Positions 43,664 through 52,756 of a stretch of 64,000 bases of DNA are shown here, piece by piece. Numbering within the stretch: position 1 is the stretch's first letter; the number at the start of each line of letters is the position of its first letter. The translations under genes were made by a program, and so were the position numbers. The DNA comes from Bradyrhizobium erythrophlei (GTDB lineage Bacteria; Pseudomonadota; Alphaproteobacteria; Rhizobiales; Xanthobacteraceae). The notes beneath the pieces were generated by a model that saw only the letters and a program-made list of their open reading frames with translations, was not told the origin of the DNA and made no database searches. Location: the NCBI RefSeq assembly GCF_900129505.1, contig NZ_LT670818.1, positions 8,713,001-8,777,000 on the forward strand. The letters run 5' to 3'.

Positions 43664-43677
43664 TTGATCTCCATCAA
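43664..43677. promoter_or_regulatory. FNR/FixK box between USP and alcohol dehydrogenase genes
   Basis: TTGATCTCCATCAA, a perfect half-site pair. On the minus strand a TATCGT at 43642-43637 fits a -10 with the box centred near -41.5, for the USP-Pat operon. For the plus direction the -10 is less clear. Confidence 0.75.
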
Positions 43678-43791
43678 ACGCCCCCTTCCAATTCATGGCT
43701 GCCGCCATGCATTTTGAGGGAGGTCAAGGGCTCCCCGGCCCGCGGCCCTATGCATATGCTACTCCGTTCGGGCCCAGGTTGGGAGAAGCAG

Positions 43792-44775
43792 ATGCGTGCG
43801 ATGGTGTTGCCGGCTCCGGGGGAACCTCTCCGGATGCAAGAGCGCCCGAATCCGCTTCCAGGCGACGGAGAAATTCGCGTCACCGTGAGCGCCTGCGGGG
43901 TTTGCCGGACCGACCTTCATGTGGTCGACGCCGAGCTTCCCGGCATCAAATATCCGATCGTTCCCGGCCATGAAATCGTCGGCCGCGTCGACCTCGTCGG
44001 CCGCAACGTCACCAGCCACCGGATCGGCGAGCGGGTGGGAATCCCCTGGCTCGGATACACCTGCGGCGTCTGCCGCTTCTGCAGGGAGGGCATGGAAAAT
44101 CTCTGTGACCACCCGCTCTTCACCGGGTATACGCGGGATGGCGGTTTCGCCACGCACACGATTGCGGATGCGCGCTATGCCTTTCCGCTCGGCGAAGAGG
44201 GCGACGATGTTGCCATCGCGCCCTTGTTATGCGCCGGCCTGATCGGATGGCGTTCGCTTGTCATGGCAGGCAACGCAAAGCGGCTCGGCATCTATGGCTT
44301 CGGCGCGGCAGGACACATCGTCGCCCAGGTCGCGCGCTGGCAGGGCCGCTCGGTCTACGCCTTCACCCGATCCGACGACGTCGCCGCGCAGGACTTTGCC
44401 CGAAGGCTTGGTGCGGTATGGACCGGAGCCTCGGATCAGATGCCTGACACGCCGCTCGATGCGGCCATTATCTACGCGCCAGCCGGAGAGCTGGTGCCAG
44501 CGGCGCTGCGCGCCGTACGCAAGGGAGGCCGGGTGGTGTGCGCGGGGATTCACATGAGCGATATCCCGAGCTTCCCCTACGACATCCTCTGGGAAGAGCG
44601 GCAACTGGTGTCGGTGGCCAATTTGACGCGTCAGGACGGGCTGGACTTCCTCAAAATCGTCCCCCTGGCCGGGATCCGGACCCAGACCACGGCGTTTCCA
44701 CTCACCGAGGCCAACGAGGTCCTGAAAAAACTGCGGACCGGACAAATCCTGGGCGCCGCGGTCCTCAAACCCTAA
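43792..44775 (+). CDS. Zinc-dependent alcohol dehydrogenase (MDR family)
   Basis: 327 residues from the ATG at 43792 behind GGGAG. Catalytic zinc ligands: CGVCRTDLHVVD, GHEIVGRV (His-Glu) and LCAGLIGWRS; structural zinc cluster CGVCRFCREGMENLCDH (about residues 87-103). The Rossmann motif GIYGFGAAGHIVAQ is at about 166-179. It oxidises an alcohol or reduces an aldehyde; the sequence is close to those of stress-region acryloyl/alcohol reductases. Heads the plus-strand operon with a kinase fusion and CHAD protein. Confidence 0.9.
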   Translation: MRAMVLPAPGEPLRMQERPNPLPGDGEIRVTVSACGVCRTDLHVVDAELPGIKYPIVPGHEIVGRVDLVGRNVTSHRIGERVGIPWLGYTCGVCRFCREGMENLCDHPLFTGYTRDGGFATHTIADARYAFPLGEEGDDVAIAPLLCAGLIGWRSLVMAGNAKRLGIYGFGAAGHIVAQVARWQGRSVYAFTRSDDVAAQDFARRLGAVWTGASDQMPDTPLDAAIIYAPAGELVPAALRAVRKGGRVVCAGIHMSDIPSFPYDILWEERQLVSVANLTRQDGLDFLKIVPLAGIRTQTTAFPLTEANEVLKKLRTGQILGAAVLKP

Positions 44776-44788
44776 AACGCGGACCGGG

Positions 44789-46354
44789 ATGACAAATTCA
44801 GCACCAGCCGACGTCCGGATGCAGGAGAAGGTGTTCGCCTTTTTGAGCGATCCCGCGATACGTCCGCGTGTCCATCGCATCGATACCCACGCGGCATCGG
44901 TTTTTCTTTGGGACGCCCGCGCGCTGAAGATCAAACGCGCCATCCGTTTTCCCTTCCTTGATTATTCGACGCTGGAGAAGCGAAAAGCCGCCTGCGACGA
45001 AGAGATCAGGATAAACCGCCGGTTCGCGCCGCAGGTCTACCATCGCGTGGTGGCGATCACGCTAACGCGCGATGGATCGTTCGAGATCGACGGCACGGGT
45101 GAGCCGGTCGAATATGCCGTCGAAATGAGCCGCTTCGACGAAAGCCAGACCATCGACCATCTGGCCGAGGCTGGCCCGCTCGATCCCGGTCTGGTCGATG
45201 CCATCGCGGAAGCGATCGCGGCCTCCCACAGGATGGCGCCGCTCGCGCCGGCAGAACGCTGGATCAATTCGATTCCGGGGATCATCGAGGGCAATTCCTT
45301 AGCCTTTCGGGAAGCGGCCTGTTTTGCCGCCGGCGACATCGACGATCTCACGCAGGCATCGCTGTCCGCCTTCGCCCGGATTCGCCCGCTGCTGGAGCAA
45401 CGCAGCCGGCAGGGCTATCTGCGGCGCTGCCATGGCGATCTGCATCTGGCCAATATCGTTTTGATCGATCGCAAGCCGGTCCTGTTCGATGCGATCGAAT
45501 TCGATCCGGTGATCCCTTCGACCGATGTGCTCTATGACCTCGCCTTCCCGCTGATGGATTTGATCCACTACGGCCGGCAGACCGCGGCCAACGCCCTGCT
45601 CAACCGATATCTGGCGCTGACGGCAAGCGAGAATCTCGACGGGCTCACCGCCCTTCCCTTGTTCCTGTCGCTGCGATCGGCGATCCGCGCGCGTGTCCTG
45701 CTCGCCCGTCTTGGCCGCAACTCTCGTGACGATCATGAGACAATGCCGTCCGCTCGGACCTATTTCGCACTCGCATGCCGGACGATTGCGCCAGAGCCAC
45801 CGGTGCTGGTCGCGGTCGGCGGATTGTCCGGGACAGGGAAATCCCTGCTGGCACGCACGCTGGCGCCTTCCGTGTTGCCGCAGCCGGGCGCGGTGCTCCT
45901 GCGCAGCGACGTCCTGCGCAAGCAGCTGTTCAAGGTCGCTGAAACCGACCGGCTGCCCGAAAACGCTTACCGGCCGGAGATCACCGAGCAGATCTACGAA
46001 ATCCTGGTGCAGCGCGCCGCTCACGTTCTCTCGCAGGGCCATTCCGCCGTGGTAGACGCGGTGTTTGCCCATGAAGCCGAACGCAACGCCATCCGCGATG
46101 CCGCCCGCAGGCTGCATGCACGGTTTGTCGGGCCGTTCCTGGTGACCGACCTTGCGACCAGACAAAGCCGTGTCGGCCACCGGCAGCGAGATGCATCGGA
46201 CGCGACGCCGGAGATTGCCGGCCTGCAGGAAAAATATGATGTCGGCAAGGTCGATTGGGCTGTCATCGATGCCTCCGGCACGCCCGAACAAACCCTCCAA
46301 CTATGCCAGAAGGCGATAGCCCATCCCCCCGATTTCGCCGCCAAAACCAGATAG
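44789..46354 (+). CDS. Aminoglycoside phosphotransferase-like protein fused to a P-loop kinase
   Basis: 521 residues. N-terminal APH-like domain (about 20-330), with CHGDLHLANIVLIDRKPVLFD as catalytic loop and DAIEFDP as metal site; C-terminal P-loop domain (about 340-510) with Walker A GGLSGTGKS and VVDAVFAHEAERNAIRDAA, like zeta toxin or gluconate-kinase-type proteins. The dual-kinase layout is known in related genomes. Substrate of either half unknown; no antibiotic role is implied. It is 13 bases after the ADH stop. Confidence 0.85.
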   Translation: MTNSAPADVRMQEKVFAFLSDPAIRPRVHRIDTHAASVFLWDARALKIKRAIRFPFLDYSTLEKRKAACDEEIRINRRFAPQVYHRVVAITLTRDGSFEIDGTGEPVEYAVEMSRFDESQTIDHLAEAGPLDPGLVDAIAEAIAASHRMAPLAPAERWINSIPGIIEGNSLAFREAACFAAGDIDDLTQASLSAFARIRPLLEQRSRQGYLRRCHGDLHLANIVLIDRKPVLFDAIEFDPVIPSTDVLYDLAFPLMDLIHYGRQTAANALLNRYLALTASENLDGLTALPLFLSLRSAIRARVLLARLGRNSRDDHETMPSARTYFALACRTIAPEPPVLVAVGGLSGTGKSLLARTLAPSVLPQPGAVLLRSDVLRKQLFKVAETDRLPENAYRPEITEQIYEILVQRAAHVLSQGHSAVVDAVFAHEAERNAIRDAARRLHARFVGPFLVTDLATRQSRVGHRQRDASDATPEIAGLQEKYDVGKVDWAVIDASGTPEQTLQLCQKAIAHPPDFAAKTR

Positions 46355-46416
46355 CAAGACGTCGACGGCTGCGCTATCCTGATTGCTGCAGCGCGTGCAG
46401 CCTGCGCGGCGATGCA

Positions 46417-47358
46417 ATGACCCTCTCAATGCCACCATCCCTAAAGAACAAAGCCGCCAGCCGCCCCGGGCCGGCGCAGAAGCGATGCCCACCTCCGGCG
46501 CCGCGTCTTTCTCCGATGATGGCGTGCGAAACGGCATTTCGAATTGTTGCCCGCCGCTATCTCGGGGACTTGACGGCAAACCGTGATGCGACTTGCAAAG
46601 GCGATCCGGTCGCGCTGCATCAAATGCGCGTTACGCTGACGCGCCTGCGCACCGTGATATTGTTTTTCTCTCCCATGGTTGCGGACTCGCAGCGGACGCC
46701 AATCAGGAATGGGCTGAAATGGCTGAACGCGCATCTTGGCGCGGTACGCGATCTTGACGTCGCGATCGAACGGCTCGGCGCCGTCGACAAGCGGCCGAGG
46801 GCCGCTCTTTATCGTCGCTCCTGGGGCGACAAGCGTGCGGACAGCCACAGCCTTCTGGCACGGGCACTCCAGTCAGCCAGGTATCGGCACCTGATCAAGG
46901 ATACATCCGCCTGGATCGAGAACGGTCCCTGGTCCGCGCGCGGGGGAACGCAGGCGGCAAGGGAGCGCACCACCCCCATCGCCGAATACGGTGTGGAAAA
47001 ACTCACCCGGTGGCAGGAAAAAATCCTGAAGAGAAGCGGCAAGCTTCTGAAAATGGATGCGGCGCAACGGCACCAGGTGCGCCTGTTGAACAAGAAACTC
47101 AGCTATTCGATCGAAGCATTGGAAGACCTGCGTTCGGATGAAACATTTTCGCGGCTGCTGGCTGGATTGAAACATCTGCGCAAAGCGCAGCGAACGCTCG
47201 GCCAGTTGAACGACGATGAGAGAGCCCGCGCTCTGACGGCTACAGTGAAGCGGGACGGGGCTCGCGCGCCCTGGCGCTTCATCGGCCCAAAGCGCGAAAG
47301 GCACCTGTTGCAAACCGCCGTCACCGCCTACCGGAAGGTGGCGGCGCTGGAGAAGTAA
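46417..47358 (+). CDS. CHAD domain protein
   Basis: 313 residues from the ATG at 46417; a longer frame overlaps the previous gene. Rich in His and basic residues: ALHQMRVTLTRLRTVILFF (about 65-83), NAHLGAVRDLDVAIERL, KKLSYSIEALEDL, and LRKAQRTLGQLNDDERA. These match the CHAD helical domain, which binds inorganic polyphosphate. The gene is the last of the ADH operon and converges on the PHB synthase gene. A granule role in polyphosphate storage is inference. Confidence 0.87.
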   Translation: MTLSMPPSLKNKAASRPGPAQKRCPPPAPRLSPMMACETAFRIVARRYLGDLTANRDATCKGDPVALHQMRVTLTRLRTVILFFSPMVADSQRTPIRNGLKWLNAHLGAVRDLDVAIERLGAVDKRPRAALYRRSWGDKRADSHSLLARALQSARYRHLIKDTSAWIENGPWSARGGTQAARERTTPIAEYGVEKLTRWQEKILKRSGKLLKMDAAQRHQVRLLNKKLSYSIEALEDLRSDETFSRLLAGLKHLRKAQRTLGQLNDDERARALTATVKRDGARAPWRFIGPKRERHLLQTAVTAYRKVAALEK

Positions 47359-47371
47359 GACGGTCCACTAC

Positions 47372-49228
47372 TTACTGGTGGACGTAGTCGCCGGGCGCAT
47401 CCGGCAGGCTTTCACCGTCAACCGGACCAACACCGATCCGCGGCGGCTCGCATGGCTCGCCCGATCGCGCGGCCAGCCATCTCGTCCATTCCGGCCACCA
47501 CGATCCTTCGGTCCGCGGCGCCGCCTTCAGCCATTCATCAGGGCCGACATAGGGCGCATCCTGCGGCTTGTGCTTGACCTGATAGGAGTGGCCTTGCTGA
47601 CCGGGGGGCGCGACGACGCCTGCATTGTGACCACCGCTGGTCAACAGGAACGTGACATCGGCGTCCACCTCGTAGTGGATCTTGTAGACGGACCTCCATG
47701 GCGCCACGTGATCGCGCACCGTGCCGACCACAAACATCGGCGAGTGAATACCCGACAGCGCGATCGGCTTGCCCTCGACGAGGTAGCGACCCTCCGCCAG
47801 GTCGTTGTCGAGGAATAGCTTGCGCAGATATTCGGAATGCATCCGGTATGGCAAGCGCGTGGCGTCGGCGTTCCAGGCCATCAGGTCGCTGGGCGGAGCC
47901 TGTTCGCCCATGAGGTAATCGCGGCTGACCCGCGACCAGATCAGATCGTTCGAGCGCAGCAGCTGAAAGGCCCCTGCCATCTGCGTGGTGTCCAGCACGC
48001 CCTGTTCCCACATCATGTCTTCGAGGAACGTAACCTGGCTCTCGTTGATGAACAGCGTCAGTTCGCCGGCTTCGGTGAAGTCTGTCTGCGCCGCCAGCAG
48101 TGTAATCGTCTGCAACCTGTCGTCGCCGTCGCGCCCCATCGTTGCGGCCGAAATTGCCAGCAGCGTGCCTCCCAGACAATAGCCGAGCGCATGGATTTGC
48201 CGGCCCGGAACGATCTGACCGATGATGTCGACCGCGGAGTTCACACCCAGCTTGCGATAATGGTCAAAGGCGATTTCGCGGTCGCCGGTTCCCGGATTGC
48301 GCCAGGAAATCATGAACACGGTGTAGCCTTCGCCGGTCAGGAACTTCACCAGCGAATTGTTCGGCGACAAATCGAGGATGTAGTATTTCATGATCCATGC
48401 CGGCACGATCAGGATCGGCTCCGGACGTACCTTGCCGGTGGTTGGATAATACTGGATCAGTTCGATCAGCTCGTTGCGGTAGACGACCTTGCCGCGTGAT
48501 GTCGCCACGGTCTTGCCGACGACGAATTTCTCGTCCGCGGCTGGCTTGCCGGCCGACAGCACACGCATCAGATCGTTGCACCAGTTCTGCCAGCCGAACA
48601 CGAAATTCTCGCCGCCGCTCTGGAAGGCCTTCTGCAAGACCTCGGGATTGGTGACAGCGAAATTCGATGGCGCCAGCATGTCGAGCACCTGGCGCAGCGT
48701 GAACTCGACCACCGCCTCGTTCGCCGGCGACACGCCGCGCACGCCCGTGGTCGCGTTGTGCCACCACTGCTCCCTCAGCAGAAACGCCTGGGCGAGCAGA
48801 TTGAACGGCGGACTTTCCCACTCCGGTGCGGCAAAACGCCGGTCCTGCGGCTTCGGCTTGATCAGGGACCACGGCCCCTGACCCGGCGCGAAACAACGCA
48901 TCGCAGTTTCGAAGAATCCGGCCGCGTCCCGCATTCCCTCCTGAGCGATCTCCGTTCGCCGCTGCGGCGCAGCCGCCAGATGTGAGGCCCAGTCGATAAA
49001 GGCCAGCGACAGCGCGACCGGCGATATGCCGCCTGTCAGGCGAGCCGCCAGCGCATGAAGCGCGCGGTCGGCCTGATAGGTCTCCACCGGTTGGGTTTTG
49101 GACGCGGGCTGTGCATGAGGCGGCTCGGCAGCGACCGCGGCGCCGCGGCTTTCGGCATAGCCTGGGGCGTGGGCGGGACACGGCAATCTCGGTGCCTCCG
49201 CCTGCGGCAGAGTCGATGTCGACGGCAT
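47372..49228 (-). CDS. phaC: Poly(3-hydroxyalkanoate) polymerase, class I-like
   Basis: 618 residues from the ATG at 49228 behind AGAGG; another ATG at 49276 has no site. Polymerase N-terminal domain (about 75-245) then alpha/beta-hydrolase part with the lipase-like box GYCLGG (nucleophile C351), catalytic Asp in GTVRDHVAP and His in TSGGHNAGVV. It elongates PHB from 3-hydroxyacyl-CoA. A phasin gene precedes it in the same direction, 65 bases away, behind a FNR/FixK box. No phaA/phaB is adjacent. A 50-residue Pro/Ala-rich N-terminal tail is present. Confidence 0.92.
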   Translation of the reverse strand: MPSTSTLPQAEAPRLPCPAHAPGYAESRGAAVAAEPPHAQPASKTQPVETYQADRALHALAARLTGGISPVALSLAFIDWASHLAAAPQRRTEIAQEGMRDAAGFFETAMRCFAPGQGPWSLIKPKPQDRRFAAPEWESPPFNLLAQAFLLREQWWHNATTGVRGVSPANEAVVEFTLRQVLDMLAPSNFAVTNPEVLQKAFQSGGENFVFGWQNWCNDLMRVLSAGKPAADEKFVVGKTVATSRGKVVYRNELIELIQYYPTTGKVRPEPILIVPAWIMKYYILDLSPNNSLVKFLTGEGYTVFMISWRNPGTGDREIAFDHYRKLGVNSAVDIIGQIVPGRQIHALGYCLGGTLLAISAATMGRDGDDRLQTITLLAAQTDFTEAGELTLFINESQVTFLEDMMWEQGVLDTTQMAGAFQLLRSNDLIWSRVSRDYLMGEQAPPSDLMAWNADATRLPYRMHSEYLRKLFLDNDLAEGRYLVEGKPIALSGIHSPMFVVGTVRDHVAPWRSVYKIHYEVDADVTFLLTSGGHNAGVVAPPGQQGHSYQVKHKPQDAPYVGPDEWLKAAPRTEGSWWPEWTRWLAARSGEPCEPPRIGVGPVDGESLPDAPGDYVHQ

Positions 49229-49293
49229 GGCAACGGCCTCTTTCACGTTACGCCGGGTAAATGGATGGTGACCCATGACAGCCGGAAGACGGA

Positions 49294-49659
49294 TCAGTTC
49301 GGCTTGTTGCCGAACAGACTGGATGCGCGCTCGAGCATCCGCTCACCATGCCTAAAAAGCCGTTCGCTGTCGCGACGGACAAAGTCGATCTGGTGCTGGC
49401 CGCATTCCGTGCACATCGTCCTCAGATCCCTAACCGAATGAGATCCGGCCATTTTCGAGACGAATTCGGAGAACAGGTGTGTTTCGGTTTGCGCCCGCTC
49501 GAGCATCTCATTGGCGGCGAATACCATCTCCTCAAGCACCACCTTTTGCGCGCCCATCAGGAAATCCAGAGCGTGCCTGTTCGCCTTGGTTAATCTAGCG
49601 GCGGCGTCGGCCACAGATTGCTCGAAAATCTCGGCACGGGGTTCGGAAGGCTCTGGCAT
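49294..49659 (-). CDS. Phasin family protein
   Basis: 121 residues from the ATG at 49659, with GGAGG upstream. Mostly amphipathic helix: EIFEQSVADAAARLTKANRHA, LDFLMGAQKVVLEEM and FVRRDSERLFRHGERMLERA. Phasins coat PHB granules. It is just ahead of phaC, same strand. Two FNR/FixK boxes stand upstream. Confidence 0.85.
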   Translation of the reverse strand: MPEPSEPRAEIFEQSVADAAARLTKANRHALDFLMGAQKVVLEEMVFAANEMLERAQTETHLFSEFVSKMAGSHSVRDLRTMCTECGQHQIDFVRRDSERLFRHGERMLERASSLFGNKPN

Positions 49660-49713
49660 CGTAACCTCCGCTTTTTATGTTTTTACAGGATACGCCCCTG
49701 ACCCGGCGGCGCA

Positions 49714-49727
49714 TTGAGCTGCATCAA
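49714..49727. promoter_or_regulatory. FNR/FixK-like box, phasin side
   Basis: TTGAGCTGCATCAA, one base off the TTGAT/C half. On the minus strand a TATCCT at 49692-49687 fits a -10 with the box near -41 for the phasin-phaC operon. Confidence 0.65.
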
Positions 49728-49750
49728 GTGGATCGCTGCCCGCCCTCCCC

Positions 49751-49764
49751 TTGACCTGCGTCAA
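49751..49764. promoter_or_regulatory. FNR/FixK box, CBS-protein side
   Basis: TTGACCTGCGTCAA, perfect palindrome TTGAC-N4-GTCAA. CATAAC at 49784-49789 fits a -10 with the box near -41 for the CBS-BON gene on the plus strand. Confidence 0.7.
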
Positions 49765-49831
49765 ATCGGAGCAGGACGGCTGGCATAACCCGTCAAATAT
49801 CAACTTTGATCTCGAACTTGCGGAGGCCCCC

Positions 49832-50548
49832 ATGCGCGCCCACCAGATCATGACCCGGCCGGTCATATCAGTTACACCAGACACCAAGGCCAATACCATG
49901 CTGGCGAAGCACATCAGCGGACTTCCGGTTGTCGACCCAACCGGCAAGCTCGTCGGCATCGTCTCCGAAGGCGACTTCATCCGCCGCAGCGAAATCGGCA
50001 CTCAGCGCAAGCGCGGCCGGTTCCTGAAATTCATTCTCGGTCCCGGCAAGGCGGCGGCCGATTTCGTTCATGAGCACGGCAGCAAGGTCTCCGAAATCAT
50101 GACATCACAGCCGCTCACGATCACCGAAGACACGCCGCTCGAAGAGATCGTCGAACTGATGGAGACGAACAACATCAAGCGCCTGCCGGTGATGCGCGCC
50201 GACAAGATCGTCGGCATCGTGTCGCGCTCCAACCTGTTGCAGGCAGTCGCGAGCCTGGCCAAGGAAATTCCTGATCCGACCGCCGATGACGATCACATCC
50301 GCAACCGCGTCATCGATGCAATCGAAAAGAACGACTGGTGCCCGTTCGGGCTCAGCGTGATCGTGCGCGACGGCATCGTCCATCTCAGCGGCGTCATCAC
50401 CGAAGAACGCGCGCGGAAGGCCGCGGTGGTCGCCGCCGAGAACGTCACCGGCGTGGTTAGGGTTCACGACCATCTGTGCTGGGTCGATACCATGTCCGGA
50501 ATGTATCTGAACTCCCCGGAAGACGACGACCTGGCAAAGGCGAGCTGA
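49832..50548 (+). CDS. CBS-pair plus BON domain protein
   Basis: 238 residues from the ATG at 49832 behind GGAGG. Two CBS motifs (MTRPVISVTPDTKANTML, LVGIVSEGDFIRR; MTSQPLTITEDTPLEEIVE, VGIVSRSNLLQAV) followed by a BON domain (about 165-220; GIVHLSGVITEERARKAAVV). CBS pairs bind adenosyl nucleotides; BON domains bind lipids. The pairing is common in proteobacterial stress loci. Cytoplasmic as drawn. Confidence 0.9.
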   Translation: MRAHQIMTRPVISVTPDTKANTMLAKHISGLPVVDPTGKLVGIVSEGDFIRRSEIGTQRKRGRFLKFILGPGKAAADFVHEHGSKVSEIMTSQPLTITEDTPLEEIVELMETNNIKRLPVMRADKIVGIVSRSNLLQAVASLAKEIPDPTADDDHIRNRVIDAIEKNDWCPFGLSVIVRDGIVHLSGVITEERARKAAVVAAENVTGVVRVHDHLCWVDTMSGMYLNSPEDDDLAKAS

Positions 50549-50620
50549 TCGGCAGGGGCCGTCAGAGTATCGGGCGCGTTTGGATCGGGAGCGGCTTCTG
50601 CAAGTAGCGATTATCCGGGT

Positions 50621-51853
50621 CTAAACGCGCTCGATGATGATCGCCGGCGCCATTCCGCCGGCCGCGCACATGGTCACCAGCCCGCGCTTGAGGTCGCGCC
50701 GTTCCAACTCGTCGAGAATGGTGCCGATCAGGATGGCGCCGGTCGCGCCGATGGGATGCCCCAGCGCAATCGAGCCGCCGTTGACATTGACCCTGCTGCG
50801 CTGGAGGCCGAGATCCCGGATGAATTTCTCGGCTACCACCGCGAAGGCCTCGTTGATCTCGAACAGGTCGATATCGTCCAGCGTGAGGCCCGCCTTCGCC
50901 AGCACCTTGTGCGCCGCCGGCACCGGCGCGTTCAGCATCAGGGTCGGCGAGTCACCCATATTGGCCATCGCCACCACGCGTGCGCGCGGCTTCAGGCCGT
51001 GCGCCTTGGCGTAACTCGGCGACGCCAGGAGAAGTGCTGCCGAGCCATCGACGACGCCTGACGAGTTGCCGGCATGGTGCACGAAATTGATGTCGAGGCC
51101 GGGGTGCTTCTGCAAAATCAAATTGCGATAGGTCGTACCCTTGTCGTCGAGCGGATAGTCCGCCACCGCCGTGAAGGCGGGTTTCAGGCCGGCCAGCCCT
51201 TCGAGCGTGGTTTGCGGCCGCGGATATTCCTCGCGGTCGAGCGCCAGGCTGCCGTCCTCGCAATAGACCGGTACGTGGCTCTTGTCGAAATGGCCGCCCT
51301 TGATGGCGTTCGCCGCCCGCTGCTGGCTCTCGTATCCCAGCCGGTCGACATCCTCCCGCGTAATGCCTTCGAGCGTCGCGACAGCGTCGGCGCAGACCCC
51401 TTGATGCGACTGCGGATGGATGGCGCGCAAATGCAGGTTGCCGGCGTCCATCATGAACGGGCCCTCGCCGCGGCGTCCCTCCATCGACATCATCTCGGTG
51501 CCGCCGGCGATCACGAGATCCTCGGAGCCCGACATGATGGAGGCAGCCGCCATGTTGACGCTGGTGATCCCGGAACCACAAAAACGATCCAGTGTCACGC
51601 CGCTGGCGCGGACATCGTAGCCGGCATCGAGCGCCGACATCCGGCCGAGATCGCCGCTCTGCGCGCCCCTCTGCGAGCTGGTGCCCCAGATGATGTCGTC
51701 GACGTCAGCCGTGTCGATCCCCGTACGGTCGGCCAGCGCCCGCAACACGGTGGCGCCCAGCCGCTGCGGATGAATACCCGAGAGCGCGCCCTTGCCCGCC
51801 TTGCCGATGCCCCGCGGCGTTCTGCATGCATCGATGATCAGCGCGTCAACCAT
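50621..51853 (-). CDS. Acetyl-CoA acetyltransferase (thiolase family)
   Basis: 410 residues. Nucleophile C92 in RFCGSGITSVN, HPIGATGAILIG (acyl-CoA site, catalytic His) and CAAGGMAPAI (proton donor Cys) near the end. It should carry out the last thiolytic step of beta-oxidation or its reverse. ATG at 51853 with AAGGGAAA upstream. Same strand as, but 54 bases beyond, the phosphoesterase gene; it may be independent. Could supply acetoacetyl-CoA for PHB, but gene context does not prove it. Confidence 0.92.
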   Translation of the reverse strand: MVDALIIDACRTPRGIGKAGKGALSGIHPQRLGATVLRALADRTGIDTADVDDIIWGTSSQRGAQSGDLGRMSALDAGYDVRASGVTLDRFCGSGITSVNMAAASIMSGSEDLVIAGGTEMMSMEGRRGEGPFMMDAGNLHLRAIHPQSHQGVCADAVATLEGITREDVDRLGYESQQRAANAIKGGHFDKSHVPVYCEDGSLALDREEYPRPQTTLEGLAGLKPAFTAVADYPLDDKGTTYRNLILQKHPGLDINFVHHAGNSSGVVDGSAALLLASPSYAKAHGLKPRARVVAMANMGDSPTLMLNAPVPAAHKVLAKAGLTLDDIDLFEINEAFAVVAEKFIRDLGLQRSRVNVNGGSIALGHPIGATGAILIGTILDELERRDLKRGLVTMCAAGGMAPAIIIERV

Positions 51854-51907
51854 GGTGTTTCCCTTGAAGATTTTGTTTGCGGCATCTGGATTACGAAATC
51901 CGCCCTC

Positions 51908-52747
51908 TCAAAGCAACTTGCCGTCCGGCCCGAAAAACGGATGCGGTCCGTCGAAATGGCCGATCGGAACCTGATGGGTGACAACGCTTCCAAAACCCTC
52001 GCCGGGAAACCAGCTATGGAGATGGAAGGCCGGCGGCTCGACCTTGAAGGAGGGCTCGCGCAATTCCGCCAGATCGAGATCGACGGCGTGATTTGGCGCC
52101 GGACAGATCGTGGTCGCGACGCCAGCGAACAGCGACAGCGCCGCGCGGTGGACGTGGCCGGTGGCGATCCGCTGGATGTGCGGGTGGCGTCTGATGACGG
52201 CTGCGAGCCCGGCGCCGTCGATGAGATTCTGGCGGTCCATGTGCCAGATGCCGGTCTTGAACGGCGGATGGTGCAGGAACACCAGCGCCGGCTTGCCGCG
52301 CGAATCCGCGAGCGTCGCGTCCAGCCATTGCAGGGTTGGCGCATCGAGCTCGCCATGCGGCTTGCCGGGTACGCTGGAATCCAGCAACAGCAGATCGAGT
52401 CCGCCGATTTCGATCCGCAGATTGAGTGGGCCGGATGAAAACACATATGGTTGCGAGGCAAACGCGGCCCGCATCAATTCGCGGGAATCGTGATTGCCGG
52501 GAATCCCGGCATACGGCAACGCCAGCGGCGCCAGCAGGCGCTGGAGATGCTGATATTCCCCGGCCATCGGCGTGTCCACGAGATCGCCCGATATCACCAA
52601 GAAGTCGGGCTTTGGCCTGAATGCATTCAGGGCCGCGACGCAGCGCTCGAGCGCGGCCGCGGTATCGACACGACCGTAGGCCAGCGACCCCGGTGACTTG
52701 ATATGCAGATCAGAAATCTGCGCGATGAGAACTGGTTTTTCCGGCAT
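51908..52747 (-). CDS. Metallophosphoesterase (CpdA/GpdQ-like)
   Basis: 279 residues. All metal-binding motifs are present: ISDLHI (DxH), SGDLVDT (GD), PGNHDSRE (GNHD), FLHHPPFKTG and ATGHVHRA (GHxH). Relatives include cAMP phosphodiesterase CpdA and glycerophosphodiesterases. It is 9 bases after the ABC ATPase stop and may belong to that operon, with the phosphoester the possible transported compound. Substrate unknown. Confidence 0.88.
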   Translation of the reverse strand: MPEKPVLIAQISDLHIKSPGSLAYGRVDTAAALERCVAALNAFRPKPDFLVISGDLVDTPMAGEYQHLQRLLAPLALPYAGIPGNHDSRELMRAAFASQPYVFSSGPLNLRIEIGGLDLLLLDSSVPGKPHGELDAPTLQWLDATLADSRGKPALVFLHHPPFKTGIWHMDRQNLIDGAGLAAVIRRHPHIQRIATGHVHRAALSLFAGVATTICPAPNHAVDLDLAELREPSFKVEPPAFHLHSWFPGEGFGSVVTHQVPIGHFDGPHPFFGPDGKLL

Positions 52748-52756
52748 CGGGATTCT

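Noticed and set aside
44789-46354. Calling the APH-like fusion an antibiotic resistance gene
   Set aside because: The APH fold is shared with many small-molecule kinases; the fused P-loop domain and stress-operon context point elsewhere.
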